In this document: piece after piece, positions 15,416-24,975 of the stretch | Numbering within the stretch: position 1 is the stretch's first letter | Layout: the number at the start of each line of letters is the position of its first letter | NCBI RefSeq assembly: GCF_024623725.1 | Contig: NZ_JANKHG010000017.1 | Coordinates: 640,213 to 704,212 of the forward strand | From: Limnobacter parvus | Lineage (GTDB): Bacteria; Pseudomonadota; Gammaproteobacteria; Burkholderiales; Burkholderiaceae_B | Direction of reading: 5' to 3' | DNA: 64,000 nt | The notes under the pieces: model-generated | What the model saw: only the letters and a program-made list of their open reading frames with translations | What the model was told of the DNA's origin: nothing | The model's database searches: none | Position numbers and translations under genes: made by a program

Positions 15416-16348
15416 TTATTCCTTGAACTGTTGAATGGCAGAGTTGATCAATTGTTGCGCACCATCTTCAAGTAATTGTTGAATTACCTTGGCTGATACG
15501 TTCTGCCAGTCTGCCAAAGCGCCGGTGGCGCTTTTTTCCATGACTGATTTTCCATCCGGGCTAGCCACCAATGCACGCAATGTGAAATGAGTTGAGTTGT
15601 CCAGCGTGGCGTAACCAGCGATAGGTACCTGGCAACTTCCACCCAGCGCCTTGGACACAGCACGTTCAGCACTCACCAAGGTGGTGAACACTGGGTCGGT
15701 TAAACGCATGGCCACACGGGCAAGGGTCTCGTCTTCTGCACGAATTTCAAGCCCTAGCGCCCCTTGTCCAACCGCAGGCAGCATGTCCACAGAGTCAATT
15801 ACATTGCGAATTCGGGAATGAAGGCCCAATCGCTTTAAGCCGGCAGCGGCCAATACAATGGCTTGGTACTGCCCGGAATCAAGTTTGCCCAAACGAGTAT
15901 CAAGGTTACCGCGTAAGGGTTCAACTTTTAGATGCGGGTAACGGGCCAGAATCTGCGCTTGCCTACGCAAACTTGAACTGCCCACTACCGCGCCAGCTGG
16001 CAGGTCGGCCAAGCTTGCATAGTCGTTGGATACAAATGCATCGTGCGGGTCTTCACGGGTCATGAAGCCGAGCAATCGGAACTCAGGGTCTAAGTCCATG
16101 GGAATGTCTTTCCCGGAATGCACGGCCAAATCGGCTCTGCCTTCAAGCAGGGCATGCTCCAGTTCTTTGATGAACAGGCCCTTGCCACCTATTTTTGCCA
16201 ATGAGCGGTCGAGAATTTGATCACCTTTGGTGGTCATGCCCACAATTTCAACGCTGGTTACCTCGGGCAGTGCCAACAAAAGATCTCGAACGTGCTCCGC
16301 TTGCCACATGGCCAAGCGGCTTTCCCTTGATGCAATTCTTATTTTCAT
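15416..16348 (-). CDS. hemC: Porphobilinogen deaminase (hydroxymethylbilane synthase)
   Basis: 310 residues from the ATG at 16348 (IRIASRESRLAMWQAEHVRD). The catalytic region reads SGKDIPMDL. The cofactor-attachment Cys sits in ALGGSCQVPIAGYA near residue 240. It polymerises four porphobilinogens into hydroxymethylbilane for the adjacent HemD domain. The frame opens further upstream to 16447, but those residues are not family-like. The ribosome site is weak. It is the first gene of the heme operon and is divergent from argH across about 150 bases (16349-16497). Confidence 0.96.
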   Translation of the reverse strand: MKIRIASRESRLAMWQAEHVRDLLLALPEVTSVEIVGMTTKGDQILDRSLAKIGGKGLFIKELEHALLEGRADLAVHSGKDIPMDLDPEFRLLGFMTREDPHDAFVSNDYASLADLPAGAVVGSSSLRRQAQILARYPHLKVEPLRGNLDTRLGKLDSGQYQAIVLAAAGLKRLGLHSRIRNVIDSVDMLPAVGQGALGLEIRAEDETLARVAMRLTDPVFTTLVSAERAVSKALGGSCQVPIAGYATLDNSTHFTLRALVASPDGKSVMEKSATGALADWQNVSAKVIQQLLEDGAQQLINSAIQQFKE

Positions 16349-16497
16349 TCGGTGTGGCGACCCGACAAGTCGCGATTCAGTTGAGAAAATTTGGTGTATT
16401 CCCAACGGCAAGGCCGTGAGAAGGCGTTTATTGCGAAAGTCTAGCACGTCAAACCCTTATAATTAGCCCCTATTCCAAAGTGCATAAAGGATTCCCC

Positions 16498-17922
16498 ATG
16501 TCGAACCAATGGTCCAAAAAACAGGAAGCATGGTCAGCGCGATTCAATGAACCCATGTCAGAGCTGGTCAAGCGCTACACGGCCTCCGTGTTTTTCGACA
16601 AGCGACTGGCGGAATTCGACATTCAGGGCTCATTGGCCCATGCCACCATGTTGGCTGAATCCAATGTAATTGCTGCTTCCGACCTGCAGGCCATTGAAGG
16701 CGGAATGAAGCAAATCCTTGGAGAAATCGAAGCCGGTAAATTCAACTGGCAGCTGGATCTGGAAGATGTTCACTTGAACATTGAACGCCGATTGACCGAA
16801 CTGGTTGGCGACGCTGGCAAGCGGCTGCACACGGGCCGCTCGCGCAACGACCAGGTGGCCACCGACATTCGCCTGTTTTTGCGACATGAAGTGGACCGCA
16901 TTCAGGATTTGTTGAAAGCCCTGATTCAATCGCTTGTTACGGTCGCTGAAAAGAACCACGCCACCGTGATGCCCGGTTTCACCCATTTGCAAGTGGCGCA
17001 GCCTGTCACCTTTGGCCACCACCTGCTGGCCTACGCTGAAATGTTTGAACGCGACCTTGAACGCATGCAAGACTGCCGCAAGCGAATTAACCGCCTGCCA
17101 CTGGGCGCTGCGGCACTTGCTGGTACTACGTTTCCGATCAACCGCAACCGCACTGCCGAACTACTTGGTTTTGATGCCCCCACGCGCAACAGCCTCGATT
17201 CTGTTTCCGACCGTGACTTCGCAATTGAATTTTGCGCAGCCAGCAGCATTTTGATGATGCACGTGTCGCGTTTGTCGGAAGAATTGATTATCTGGATGAG
17301 CCAGCGATATGCCTTCATTGACTTACCCGATCGCTTTTGCACGGGTTCGTCCATCATGCCGCAAAAGAAAAACCCGGATGTGCCCGAACTTGCGCGCGGC
17401 AAAACAGGCCGTGTTTACGGCCACCTGATGGGTCTGCTGACCCTGATGAAAGGCCAGCCACTGGCTTACAACAAAGACAATCAGGAAGACAAAGAACCCC
17501 TGTTCGACACCGTGGACACGGTAGTCGACACATTGACCATCTTTGCTGAAATGGTTGAGGGCATTCAGGTAAAGGCAGACAACATGCGCGCAGCTACCCT
17601 GGAAGGTTATGCCACGGCCACCGACTTGGCCGATGCACTGGTGAAGCGAGGCATGCCGTTTCGCGATGCTCACGAGGCGGTTGCACGCGCAGTTCGCTAT
17701 TGCGACACGCAACAGTGTGGCCTGGAAGCCTTAACCGTTCCCCAGTTACAGGAAGCATTGCGACTTACTGAATTGGGCTACAGCGACGATTTGGTCGACA
17801 CCGCCCTTTGCGCAGTGCTTACCCTGGAAGGTTCGCTTCAGGCGCGCAATCACATTGGCGGCACCAACCCTGACCAAGTAAAGGCAGCGGCTGCTGAAAC
17901 CCGCAAGCGCCTGGGTTTCTAA
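16498..17922 (+). CDS. argH: Argininosuccinate lyase
   Basis: 474 residues. The superfamily signature [12 protein letters not shown] is near residue 285. The substrate-binding blocks [13 protein letters not shown] and [17 protein letters not shown] are present. It cleaves argininosuccinate to arginine and fumarate in the last step of arginine synthesis. The ATG at 16498 is preceded by AAGGA (16486-16490). The next gene, dctQ, begins 2 bases after the stop, so argH may be co-transcribed with the TRAP transporter. Confidence 0.97.
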   Translation: MSNQWSKKQEAWSARFNEPMSELVKRYTASVFFDKRLAEFDIQGSLAHATMLAESNVIAASDLQAIEGGMKQILGEIEAGKFNWQLDLEDVHLNIERRLTELVGDAGKRLHTGRSRNDQVATDIRLFLRHEVDRIQDLLKALIQSLVTVAEKNHATVMPGFTHLQVAQPVTFGHHLLAYAEMFERDLERMQDCRKRINRLPLGAAALAGTTFPINRNRTAELLGFDAPTRNSLDSVSDRDFAIEFCAASSILMMHVSRLSEELIIWMSQRYAFIDLPDRFCTGSSIMPQKKNPDVPELARGKTGRVYGHLMGLLTLMKGQPLAYNKDNQEDKEPLFDTVDTVVDTLTIFAEMVEGIQVKADNMRAATLEGYATATDLADALVKRGMPFRDAHEAVARAVRYCDTQQCGLEALTVPQLQEALRLTELGYSDDLVDTALCAVLTLEGSLQARNHIGGTNPDQVKAAAAETRKRLGF

Positions 17923-17924
17923 AA

Positions 17925-18455
17925 TTGAATGCCTTGCTGGCCTTGTCCCGCCGAATCGACTGGCTAAGTGCCAAGGTCGGTTTGGCTGTGGGTTGGTTGA
18001 TTTTGCTGACCACCGTTATTTCCGCTTACAACGCGGTGGTGCGAAAGGCATTTGACACCAGCAGCAATGGCTTGCTGGAAATTCAGTGGTACTTTTTCGG
18101 CGCTGTTTTCCTGCTAGGCGCAGCCTACACCCTTCAGCAAAACGAGCATGTGCGCATCGATGTGGTTTCAGGAAGATTTTCTGAAAAAACCAGGGCATGG
18201 ATCGACATTGTGGGCCATGTTTTATTCACCCTGCCGCTGATTGGCTTTGTAGTGGTGTCGGGCTGGCATTTCACGTACGAATCTTTTCTGGTTAATGAGT
18301 ATTCCCCAGACCCGGGCGGCTTGATTCGCTGGCCAGCCAAAGCGCTGATTGTTGTGGGTTTTGTACTGTTGGGTTTGCAGGTGTGTTCTGAAGTCATCAA
18401 GAAAATTGACGTGTTACAAAATCACGCAAAAGGGCTAGCCACACCATGCCCATAA
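17925..18455 (+). CDS. dctQ: TRAP transporter small permease (DctQ family)
   Basis: 176-residue membrane protein with four predicted spans and the DctQ-type block LLGAAYTLQQNEHVRIDVV near residue 65. With the large permease and the periplasmic binder it makes a sodium-driven tripartite uptake system. The frame has no ATG near its start, so a TTG at 17925 is assumed; this is uncertain. It overlaps dctM by 10 bases and starts immediately after argH. Confidence 0.9.
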   Translation: MNALLALSRRIDWLSAKVGLAVGWLILLTTVISAYNAVVRKAFDTSSNGLLEIQWYFFGAVFLLGAAYTLQQNEHVRIDVVSGRFSEKTRAWIDIVGHVLFTLPLIGFVVVSGWHFTYESFLVNEYSPDPGGLIRWPAKALIVVGFVLLGLQVCSEVIKKIDVLQNHAKGLATPCP

Positions 18456-19888
18456 TTCCAGTTGAATGGTTGCCCCCCATCATGTTTGCCGTGTTGGTGG
18501 TGTTCATGGTCAGTGGCTTTCCGGTGGCCTTTGCATTGGCCGCTAATGGCCTTTTATTCGGCTACGTTGCCATTGAACAAGGGTTAATGACCACTGCCCT
18601 GCTTCAAGCACTGCCCGAACGTATTTTTGGCATCATGAGCAACGACACGCTGCTTGCCATTCCCTTCTTTACTTTCATGGGCCTAGTGCTTGAACGCAGT
18701 GGGATGGCCGAAGACCTGCTGGAAACCATCGGCCAGCTTTTTGGCCGAGTACGCGGTGGCCTTGCGTATGCAGTCATCTTGGTGGGGGCCTTGCTGGCTG
18801 CCACCACAGGCGTGGTCGCTGCCTCGGTTATTTCAATGGGCTTGATTTCATTGCCTGTCATGTTGAAATACGGTTACAGCAAATCGGTGTCTACGGGGGT
18901 CATTGCGGCTTCAGGCACATTGGCACAAATTCTGCCACCTTCACTGGTGCTCATTGTGATGGCGGATCAGCTTGGCGTATCCGTTGGTGCCATGTACCAG
19001 GGCGCCCTGCTTCCTGCCCTGATGTTGGTTGCCCTGTTCATCGCCTATGTGTTCTTGGTGACCCGATTTCAAAGAAACGCGCTTCCTGCCCTGCCCCTTG
19101 AAGCCTGCCATTACGACGAGCCTGGCTCTGGGCCCCGCATAATGAAAGCCGTAGTATTTGTACTACTACCGCCTTTGGTCCTGGTTTTTCTGGTGCTGGG
19201 CACCATCTTTTTGGGTGTTGCCACACCCACCGAAGGCGGCGCCATGGGCGCGATTGGTGCTTTACTGATTGCAGCCTCAAAAAAGCGGCTGAGCCTTTCT
19301 ATGTTGAAACAAGCCCTGAATTCCACCACCAAGCTGTCTTGCTTTGTGCTGTTTATCCTGATTGGCTCCACAGTATTTGGCTTGACCTTTCGAGCGGTCG
19401 AAGGCGATTTGTGGGTTGAGCACTTGATGGGTAGTTTGCCCGGCGGTGAACTAGGCTTTCTGATCGCCGTTCAAATCCTGATTTTTGTACTGGGTTTCTT
19501 TCTAGACTTTTTCGAGATTGCTTTTATTGTAATTCCCTTGCTGGTGCCGGTGGCAGACAAACTGGGAATAGACCTGGTGTGGTTTGGCGTAATGATCGCC
19601 ATGAACATGCAAACATCGTTTTTAACACCACCGTTCGGCTTTTCCTTGTTTTACTTGAAATCGGTTACACCGAAGGCAATCAAAACCCTGGAAATTTACA
19701 AAGGGTCAGTGCCGTTTATTTTGATGCAGTTGCTGATGGTGGTGCTTATTTTTGTGTTTCCTGAACTGGTGTCCCGGGACAAGCAAGTGGAATACGAAGA
19801 CAGCCCGCTACAGCTAGAACTGCCCGCACAAGGTTATGGAAACGAACAACCTTTCACGCCACAGTTCAACCCACAGTTCACACAATAA
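18446..19888 (+). CDS. dctM: TRAP transporter large permease (DctM family)
   Basis: 480 residues with about 12 predicted membrane spans. DctM landmarks are FPVAFALAANGLLFGY near the N-terminus, AASGTLAQILPPSLVLIVMAD in mid-protein (quoted in parts: GTLAQILPPS), GVATPTEGGAMGAIGAL, and QTSFLTPPFGFSLFYLK near the C-terminus. The last 40 residues are hydrophilic and Gln/Pro-rich. The matching binding-protein gene dctP is not adjacent but about 2 kb away on the other strand, beyond a two-component system. The substrate is unknown; carboxylates are likely. Confidence 0.93.
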   Translation: MPIIPVEWLPPIMFAVLVVFMVSGFPVAFALAANGLLFGYVAIEQGLMTTALLQALPERIFGIMSNDTLLAIPFFTFMGLVLERSGMAEDLLETIGQLFGRVRGGLAYAVILVGALLAATTGVVAASVISMGLISLPVMLKYGYSKSVSTGVIAASGTLAQILPPSLVLIVMADQLGVSVGAMYQGALLPALMLVALFIAYVFLVTRFQRNALPALPLEACHYDEPGSGPRIMKAVVFVLLPPLVLVFLVLGTIFLGVATPTEGGAMGAIGALLIAASKKRLSLSMLKQALNSTTKLSCFVLFILIGSTVFGLTFRAVEGDLWVEHLMGSLPGGELGFLIAVQILIFVLGFFLDFFEIAFIVIPLLVPVADKLGIDLVWFGVMIAMNMQTSFLTPPFGFSLFYLKSVTPKAIKTLEIYKGSVPFILMQLLMVVLIFVFPELVSRDKQVEYEDSPLQLELPAQGYGNEQPFTPQFNPQFTQ

Positions 19889-21064
19889 TTAACTGGCTCG
19901 TTGAATTCTTCCGTCAGGCGTTTCCGCTTTTAATGGAATTCGATCAGCCAACTCCAGCACGAAAACTGTGCCGCCCTCCTGAACGTTGCACATCGATAAA
20001 TTCCATTCCATTTCTTGACACAAACGCTTCACAACGTATAAGCCAATACCAGTCTTTGGAAGATCACTGCCAAAACTCGAATTTTTCTGCGCTTTGTCGC
20101 TGATCAAATCTTCGCTGATGCCCGGGCCAGAGTCTTTGACAGTAAACCGATGCACCCCGCCGTGGCGGCGATAAGAGAAAAACACACCGCCCTCATAGGT
20201 GTGCTGAACTGCATTGAAAACCAAGTTACCCATCACGCGCTTCAGTCGGCGGGTGTCCGTGTGAATCAGATATTCCTCAACATCAACCTCAAATGTCAGG
20301 CCTTTGGTTTCGGCCAACTGCCCCATCCAGCCTTCAAGCGACCTGCACATCTCGGTGCTTGAAACACTGTCTATGCGTTTTTCACGTTGCTCACCCAGTT
20401 CAAGGCGGGTGGCTTCCAACATGTTCTCTGCAAGGTCATGCAACCAGCGTTGGCAACTGGTCATTTGACGAATAACCTGACTTGACTGGGCATGCTGCGA
20501 ATGATTCTCCAGTGACGGGTGGCCCACCAATAGACCCAAAGCATGCAAAGGTTGCCGCATGTCATGCTGCACGCCTGCAAGCCAGCGCAGGCGGTCTTTC
20601 CATTCGCTCAACACCGCGTGCTTGGCATTGCGCCACCTCGCTTGCTGCGTGCGCCTGTTTTGAATGCGTTGCTTTGCAATGCTATAGCGGTGTTGTCGCT
20701 CTAGGAGTACAGCAAGCAAGGTAAAAGGTGTCACCCAACACAACACCAGGAAGCTGATGGATTGCCAGTTCAATGAAAGCACCCAACCACCAAATGCGGA
20801 GGCAAACACCAGAAACCACAATTTCTCGGTTGGGGGTACACGAAAAGCACGGCGGCAAGAAACCTTGGCGTTCAGCAAACATCCACTGACAAACGCGATG
20901 TAGGCCAATTGAGCTTGCGCACCTGTTTCCAGCCCTACCAGCTGAAACGACAAGGGCAGCAGGCACAAAGAGGCCAATAAACAAGCATCGTAATGCTGCT
21001 GAACCCAAGCGCTAAGCTGGTTGATTTTCCTCATGGAGCGCAGCTTAATCGGAATAAACCTCAT
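19889..21064 (-). CDS. Membrane sensor histidine kinase
   Basis: 391 residues. The N-terminal third has about four membrane segments and no obvious periplasmic sensing domain. The phosphoacceptor His is in GVQHDMRQPLHALGLL. The ATP-binding region has an N-box (VMGNLVFNAVQHTYEGG), a G1 box (VKDSGPGIS) and a G2 box (KTGIGLYVVKRL). The ATG at 21064 has a good site (GGCAGGAGC) and overlaps the response-regulator stop by 20 bases; a second ATG at 21034 is possible. It lies inside the split TRAP locus, so it may sense the same nutrient, but that is inference. Confidence 0.9.
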   Translation of the reverse strand: MRFIPIKLRSMRKINQLSAWVQQHYDACLLASLCLLPLSFQLVGLETGAQAQLAYIAFVSGCLLNAKVSCRRAFRVPPTEKLWFLVFASAFGGWVLSLNWQSISFLVLCWVTPFTLLAVLLERQHRYSIAKQRIQNRRTQQARWRNAKHAVLSEWKDRLRWLAGVQHDMRQPLHALGLLVGHPSLENHSQHAQSSQVIRQMTSCQRWLHDLAENMLEATRLELGEQREKRIDSVSSTEMCRSLEGWMGQLAETKGLTFEVDVEEYLIHTDTRRLKRVMGNLVFNAVQHTYEGGVFFSYRRHGGVHRFTVKDSGPGISEDLISDKAQKNSSFGSDLPKTGIGLYVVKRLCQEMEWNLSMCNVQEGGTVFVLELADRIPLKAETPDGRIQRAS

Positions 21065-21713
21065 CGGTTTTTTGCTCCTGCCATGCGCGGTAAAGCATGG
21101 CTGCTTCCAGTCGATTGCGTGCGTTCAAACGTGCCAAAATGCTTCGGACATGGGTTTTAACAGTTTCTGGTGACAGTCCCAGGTTCTGCGCAATTTCATG
21201 GTTCGACTCGCCTTTGGCGATGCGATACAGCACCGACACCTGACGTTCGGTGATTCGCGCCATGCGCTGACCAATCGTGAATCCATTGGCCTGTTGGTTT
21301 TTCTGGCTGATCTGATCGGTCCAGTTATTTCTGCGAAGACGAAGAACCATGCTGTCTAACACGCTTAGTACACGGTCCTGGGTAATGCCTTTCGAGACAA
21401 ATTCCGTTTCTGGATAGTCATCAGCCATATCACCCAAAATTTCTTCATTCCCAGAAATGACCAATGTTCGACTGTAATCGAATGTTTCAAGTGCAGTTTC
21501 GAGTACTTTCTCTGGTGACATGTCGGGTAGGCCCAAATCAAGTAGAACCAGATCGGGTTGTTCAAAACGGCTGTGTTCAAGTGCTGGGCCGATTCGGCTA
21601 AACAGCTTCACCTCCAGGTCGGTGTACCGCGAGTTCATGATGTCGCGTAAAGCCATTGCAATGATTGGGTGATCGTCAATGATGAAAACGCGTAGCTGAT
21701 TAGGAGTCGACAT
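21045..21713 (-). CDS. NarL/LuxR-type response regulator
   Basis: 222 residues. The receiver domain (about 1-120) has the acidic pair IIDDHP and the phosphoacceptor Asp in LVLLDLGLPD. The C-terminal LuxR helix-turn-helix (about 155-215) reads GESNHEIAQNLGLSPETVKTH with downstream ARLNARNRLEA. It pairs with the overlapping histidine kinase gene. Targets are unknown; the flanking dctP and dctQM genes are the natural candidates. Confidence 0.92.
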   Translation of the reverse strand: MSTPNQLRVFIIDDHPIIAMALRDIMNSRYTDLEVKLFSRIGPALEHSRFEQPDLVLLDLGLPDMSPEKVLETALETFDYSRTLVISGNEEILGDMADDYPETEFVSKGITQDRVLSVLDSMVLRLRRNNWTDQISQKNQQANGFTIGQRMARITERQVSVLYRIAKGESNHEIAQNLGLSPETVKTHVRSILARLNARNRLEAAMLYRAWQEQKTDEVYSD

Positions 21714-21927
21714 AAATTTGTCCCATACAAGTCAAGTGCCAGAAACTGTCGCAGTGGAAAGAATAGTGCCCACACCACTCATTACGACAGCCAAAAGAAG
21801 TGCAAACAACCCCGAGTGGAGCGACACTGCGTTGGGTGACTTGTGGCACGCAAATAGTTCCATTAAGAAAAAAAGCGGCCACTAGAGCCGCTTGTTATAT
21901 CTGACTACCTACCTGTAGGTCAAAAAC
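21714..21927. other. Intergenic region between dctP and the response regulator
   Basis: A 214-base gap upstream of the regulator and downstream of dctP. It holds the dctP terminator at its right end. The rest must contain the promoter of the two-component operon, but I see no confident -35/-10 pair and no gene. Confidence 0.5.
21866..21893 (-). terminator. Rho-independent terminator after dctP
   Basis: A stem AAGCGGC/GCCGCTT with a 7-base loop is followed, on the minus strand, by a run of seven T. It ends the dctP transcript and separates it from the regulator genes. Confidence 0.88.
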
Positions 21928-23007
21928 TTACTTCGATCTGGGTATGTAAGAGGCCATTGAATTTTCCGCGACTCTGAACCAATTGCTTTGGTCGTTTCTA
22001 AAGCGATTCCATGAAGTGAACATTTTCTTGAACTGGGAGTTTGACTTCGACTCATCGGCATACAGCTTTTCGGCCTCTTTGTAGGCTGCGTCCAGAATAT
22101 CCCGAGGGTAAATCCGTAACTGGGCACCAGACTGAATCAAGCGATTTAAGGCCGCTGGGTTTTTGGCATCGTACTCAGCCACCATGGTGACATTAACCTC
22201 GGCTGCAGCAACCTCCAGCGCAGCTTGGTAGTTTTTGGGAAGTTTGTTCCAGGCGTCCAGATTGATGTAGAAGCTCAGCGAGGGACCAGGCTCCCAAAAG
22301 CCCGGGTAGTAATAAAACTTGGCCACTTTTTGGAAACCCAGCTTTTCGTCGTCATAGGGCCCTACCCACTCGGCGGCATCAATGGTGCCCTTTTCCAATG
22401 CAGGGTAAATGTCGCCGCCCGCGATGGTTTGCGGTACTGCACCCAGTGCGGCCATGATCTTGCCACCAAACCCGGGAATGCGAACTTTCAAACCTTTCAG
22501 GTCGTTCAGGCTTTTCACTTCTTTGCGCCACCAGCCGCCCATTTGGGTTCCGGTATTGCCGCCAGGGAAATTGATGATGTTGTAGTTTTTAAGGAAATCG
22601 CGGGTCATTTGCAAACCGCCACCGTGGTACAACCAGGCATTTTGCTGGCGGGCGGTTAGGCCGAACGGCAAACCCGCCTCAAAAGCGAAAGTGGCATCTT
22701 TTCCCACGTAGTAGTAGCCCGCGGTGTGCCCGCATTCCACGGTGCCCCGCTGAACCGCGTCTAGCACTTGCAAACCCGGCACAATTTCACCAGCGGCAAA
22801 GGGGCGAATATCGAATTTGCCACCCGTCAAATCCGAAACCCGTTTGGCCAGTTGGGGCGCAGCACCCCACAAGGCATCCAGACTTTTCGGGAAGCTTGAA
22901 GTAAGGCGCCAGCGAACACTGGGCCCATCCGCCAGCGCTACGCCGGTGCTGGCCGCAGCCGCAGCAACACCCACGCTGGCTTTTCTAAGAAAGGAACGAC
23001 GTTCCAT
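21928..23007 (-). CDS. dctP: TRAP transporter substrate-binding protein (DctP family)
   Basis: 359 residues. The leader begins ERRSFLRKASVGVAAAAAS, which fits a twin-arginine (Tat) signal (RRxFLxK), and ends near ALADG. The mature protein has the DctP pattern: GGKFDIRPFAAGEIVPGLQV, then the signature region DLKGLKVRIPGFGGKI and GGDIYPALEKGTIDAAEWVGP. These features resemble the binders of 2-oxoacids, hydroxyacids or lactate more than classical C4-dicarboxylate binders. The substrate is an inference. It lies upstream of the two-component genes on the same strand, behind pmbA by 21 bases, and is separated from dctQM. Confidence 0.9.
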   Translation of the reverse strand: MERRSFLRKASVGVAAAAASTGVALADGPSVRWRLTSSFPKSLDALWGAAPQLAKRVSDLTGGKFDIRPFAAGEIVPGLQVLDAVQRGTVECGHTAGYYYVGKDATFAFEAGLPFGLTARQQNAWLYHGGGLQMTRDFLKNYNIINFPGGNTGTQMGGWWRKEVKSLNDLKGLKVRIPGFGGKIMAALGAVPQTIAGGDIYPALEKGTIDAAEWVGPYDDEKLGFQKVAKFYYYPGFWEPGPSLSFYINLDAWNKLPKNYQAALEVAAAEVNVTMVAEYDAKNPAALNRLIQSGAQLRIYPRDILDAAYKEAEKLYADESKSNSQFKKMFTSWNRFRNDQSNWFRVAENSMASYIPRSK

Positions 23008-23028
23008 TGCTTTCTCTCCAACTTGTTT

Positions 23029-24381
23029 TTAGTTGCCTGCAACCGTCATGGATTCAATCAGAATGCTGCCCACGTGCTTGCTGCCGCGCCAGTATGCGTC
23101 GTCGCCCACTGCCACGATATTGGCCAGCATGTCTTTGAGGTTACCTGCAATGGTAATTTCTTCAACAGGGTGAACAATAATTCCGTTTTCAACCCAGTAG
23201 CCAAATGCGCCACGCGAATAGTCGCCAGTAACGCCATTCACACCCTGCCCCATCATTTCAGTGACCAGCAGGCCAGTGCCCATCGTTTTCAACAATGCAT
23301 CCAGACCACCCGCCACTGTTTTGGTCGAACTCAAAATCAGGTTGTGCGTTCCACCCGCGTTTCCAGTGGTTTCCATGCCCAGCTTGCGCGCCGAATAGCT
23401 TGACAGGAAATAGCCGTTGCACACGCCCTTTTTAACAACCGTGCGGGCCTTTACTTTCACGCCTTCTTCATCGAAAGGTGAGCTACCATGCGCTCCTTCG
23501 ATAAATGGGTCTTCCTTGATGGTGATGTGCGGTGCCCACACTTCCTTGCCCAATGAATTCAATAAGAAACTGGTTTTGCGATAAAGCGATGAACCCGACA
23601 CTGCCCCCACGTAATGGCTGACCAGACTGGCGGCAATCGGAGCTTCAAAAATAACTGGGCAGTTGCGCGTTGTTATTGGCTTAGACCCCAAACGTGCCAA
23701 TGCACGTTGTGCGGCATACGTACCAATTTTTGCAGGCTTTGCCAGGTCTTTGGCTTTTCGCTCGGATGAATACCAAAAATCCCGCTGCATGGGGCTGTCT
23801 TTTGACTTCTTGGCCTGAGCGATTGGTGAAACCGACAAAGAGTGCCGTGAATACGGATAACCGCCCTTGAAACCCTTGCTGTTGGCTGCGTAAAAATGCC
23901 CCGATTCCGTGGACACATTGGCCCCATCGGAATTGCGAATTTGTTTGCTGACATCAAATGCCGCCTGCTCCATGATCAAGGCTTTCTCAACCGCTTTGGC
24001 GGTGCTTAGGCTCCACGGATGGTACAAATCAAGGTCGCGATGCCGCTTGGCGATATTGCCTTCGTCTGGCAGGCCTGCGAATTTGTCGGCCGCAGTGTAT
24101 TTTGCAATGTCCAGCGCGGCTCGAATGGCGGAATCGATTGCCTCAATTGAAAAATCGGAAGACGATGCATTGCCCCGTTTGGTCCCCTTGAACACGCTAA
24201 CGCCGAAACTCTTGTCTCGGGTGTGTTCAATGGTTTCAATTTCACCCATGCGCACGCTGACCGACTGGCCCACAGCCTCACTGATGTCCACTGCACAATC
24301 AGTGGCGCCCAGTGATTTGGCTTTTTTCAATGCGTATTCGGTTAATTCCTGAAATGTCTCGGATTTAAAGCTAAAGCCCAT
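23029..24381 (-). CDS. pmbA: Metalloprotease PmbA/TldE family
   Basis: 450 residues, the usual length. N-terminal block ALKKAKSLGATDCAVDISEA, conserved GGYPYSRHSLSVS-like centre, and a C-terminal GVNGVTGDYSRGAFGYWVENG region (quoted in parts: GVTGDYSRGAFGYWVENG) are all typical of PmbA/TldE. TldD-TldE process small peptides such as microcin precursors and antitoxins. TldE itself lacks the metal-binding HExxxH of TldD, and none is seen here. tldD is not in the window. The gene is divergent from darP with a 45-base gap. Confidence 0.95.
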   Translation of the reverse strand: MGFSFKSETFQELTEYALKKAKSLGATDCAVDISEAVGQSVSVRMGEIETIEHTRDKSFGVSVFKGTKRGNASSSDFSIEAIDSAIRAALDIAKYTAADKFAGLPDEGNIAKRHRDLDLYHPWSLSTAKAVEKALIMEQAAFDVSKQIRNSDGANVSTESGHFYAANSKGFKGGYPYSRHSLSVSPIAQAKKSKDSPMQRDFWYSSERKAKDLAKPAKIGTYAAQRALARLGSKPITTRNCPVIFEAPIAASLVSHYVGAVSGSSLYRKTSFLLNSLGKEVWAPHITIKEDPFIEGAHGSSPFDEEGVKVKARTVVKKGVCNGYFLSSYSARKLGMETTGNAGGTHNLILSSTKTVAGGLDALLKTMGTGLLVTEMMGQGVNGVTGDYSRGAFGYWVENGIIVHPVEEITIAGNLKDMLANIVAVGDDAYWRGSKHVGSILIESMTVAGN

Positions 24382-24426
24382 ATTGCCCTGCGAAAAGTGC
24401 TGCCAAAAATGGCTAATATACAGCCC

Positions 24427-24975
24427 ATGGAACCAGAAAACGAAAAACAGGGCGAGTTTGAAGAATATGATCGCCCCAGCAAGTCATCAGTGAAGCGAGA
24501 CATGCTGGCCCTGCAAGATTTGGGCAAAACCTTGTGCGAAATGCCCTTTGACAAAGTCAAGAGGGCACCGATCGGCGAGCGCCTGCTTATCGAGATCGCA
24601 GAATTTCACAAATGCAAATCATTTGGTGCAAAAAAACGCCAAATGCAGTTCATTGGCAAATTGATGCGCGATGAAGAGCATGAAGAGGTTCAAGCCTGGG
24701 TGAATGGCGAAACCGTGGAGCAAAAGCTCAAAGTGCTGCACCTGCACGCCGCCGAGCAGTGGCGTGACCGCTTGATTGAAGACCCAGGACTGCTGGCGAC
24801 CTTCATTGAAAGTTACCCAGCTGCTGCGCGCGAGAACCTGAACCCGATCATTCGGCAAGCCGTTCAGGAACGTGCTGCCAAAAAAGCCCCCCGCAATTTT
24901 CGACAGCTGTTTCAGATCATTTACCGCTTGATCGAAGAAAAAGCCGAGCAAGATGCTGACAGAGGCGAAGAATGA
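24427..24975 (+). CDS. darP: Ribosome-associated protein DarP (YjgA, DUF615)
   Basis: 182-residue charged helical protein of the DUF615 family (PSKSSVKRDMLALQDLGKTL; ARENLNPIIRQAVQERAAKK). E. coli DarP/YjgA associates with late 50S assembly intermediates. In-frame alternatives lie at 24409 and 24397 (GTG), and the ribosome site does not decide between them. Its stop overlaps mogA (ATGA). darP-mogA-esterase appear to be one operon. Confidence 0.93.
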   Translation: MEPENEKQGEFEEYDRPSKSSVKRDMLALQDLGKTLCEMPFDKVKRAPIGERLLIEIAEFHKCKSFGAKKRQMQFIGKLMRDEEHEEVQAWVNGETVEQKLKVLHLHAAEQWRDRLIEDPGLLATFIESYPAAARENLNPIIRQAVQERAAKKAPRNFRQLFQIIYRLIEEKAEQDADRGEE

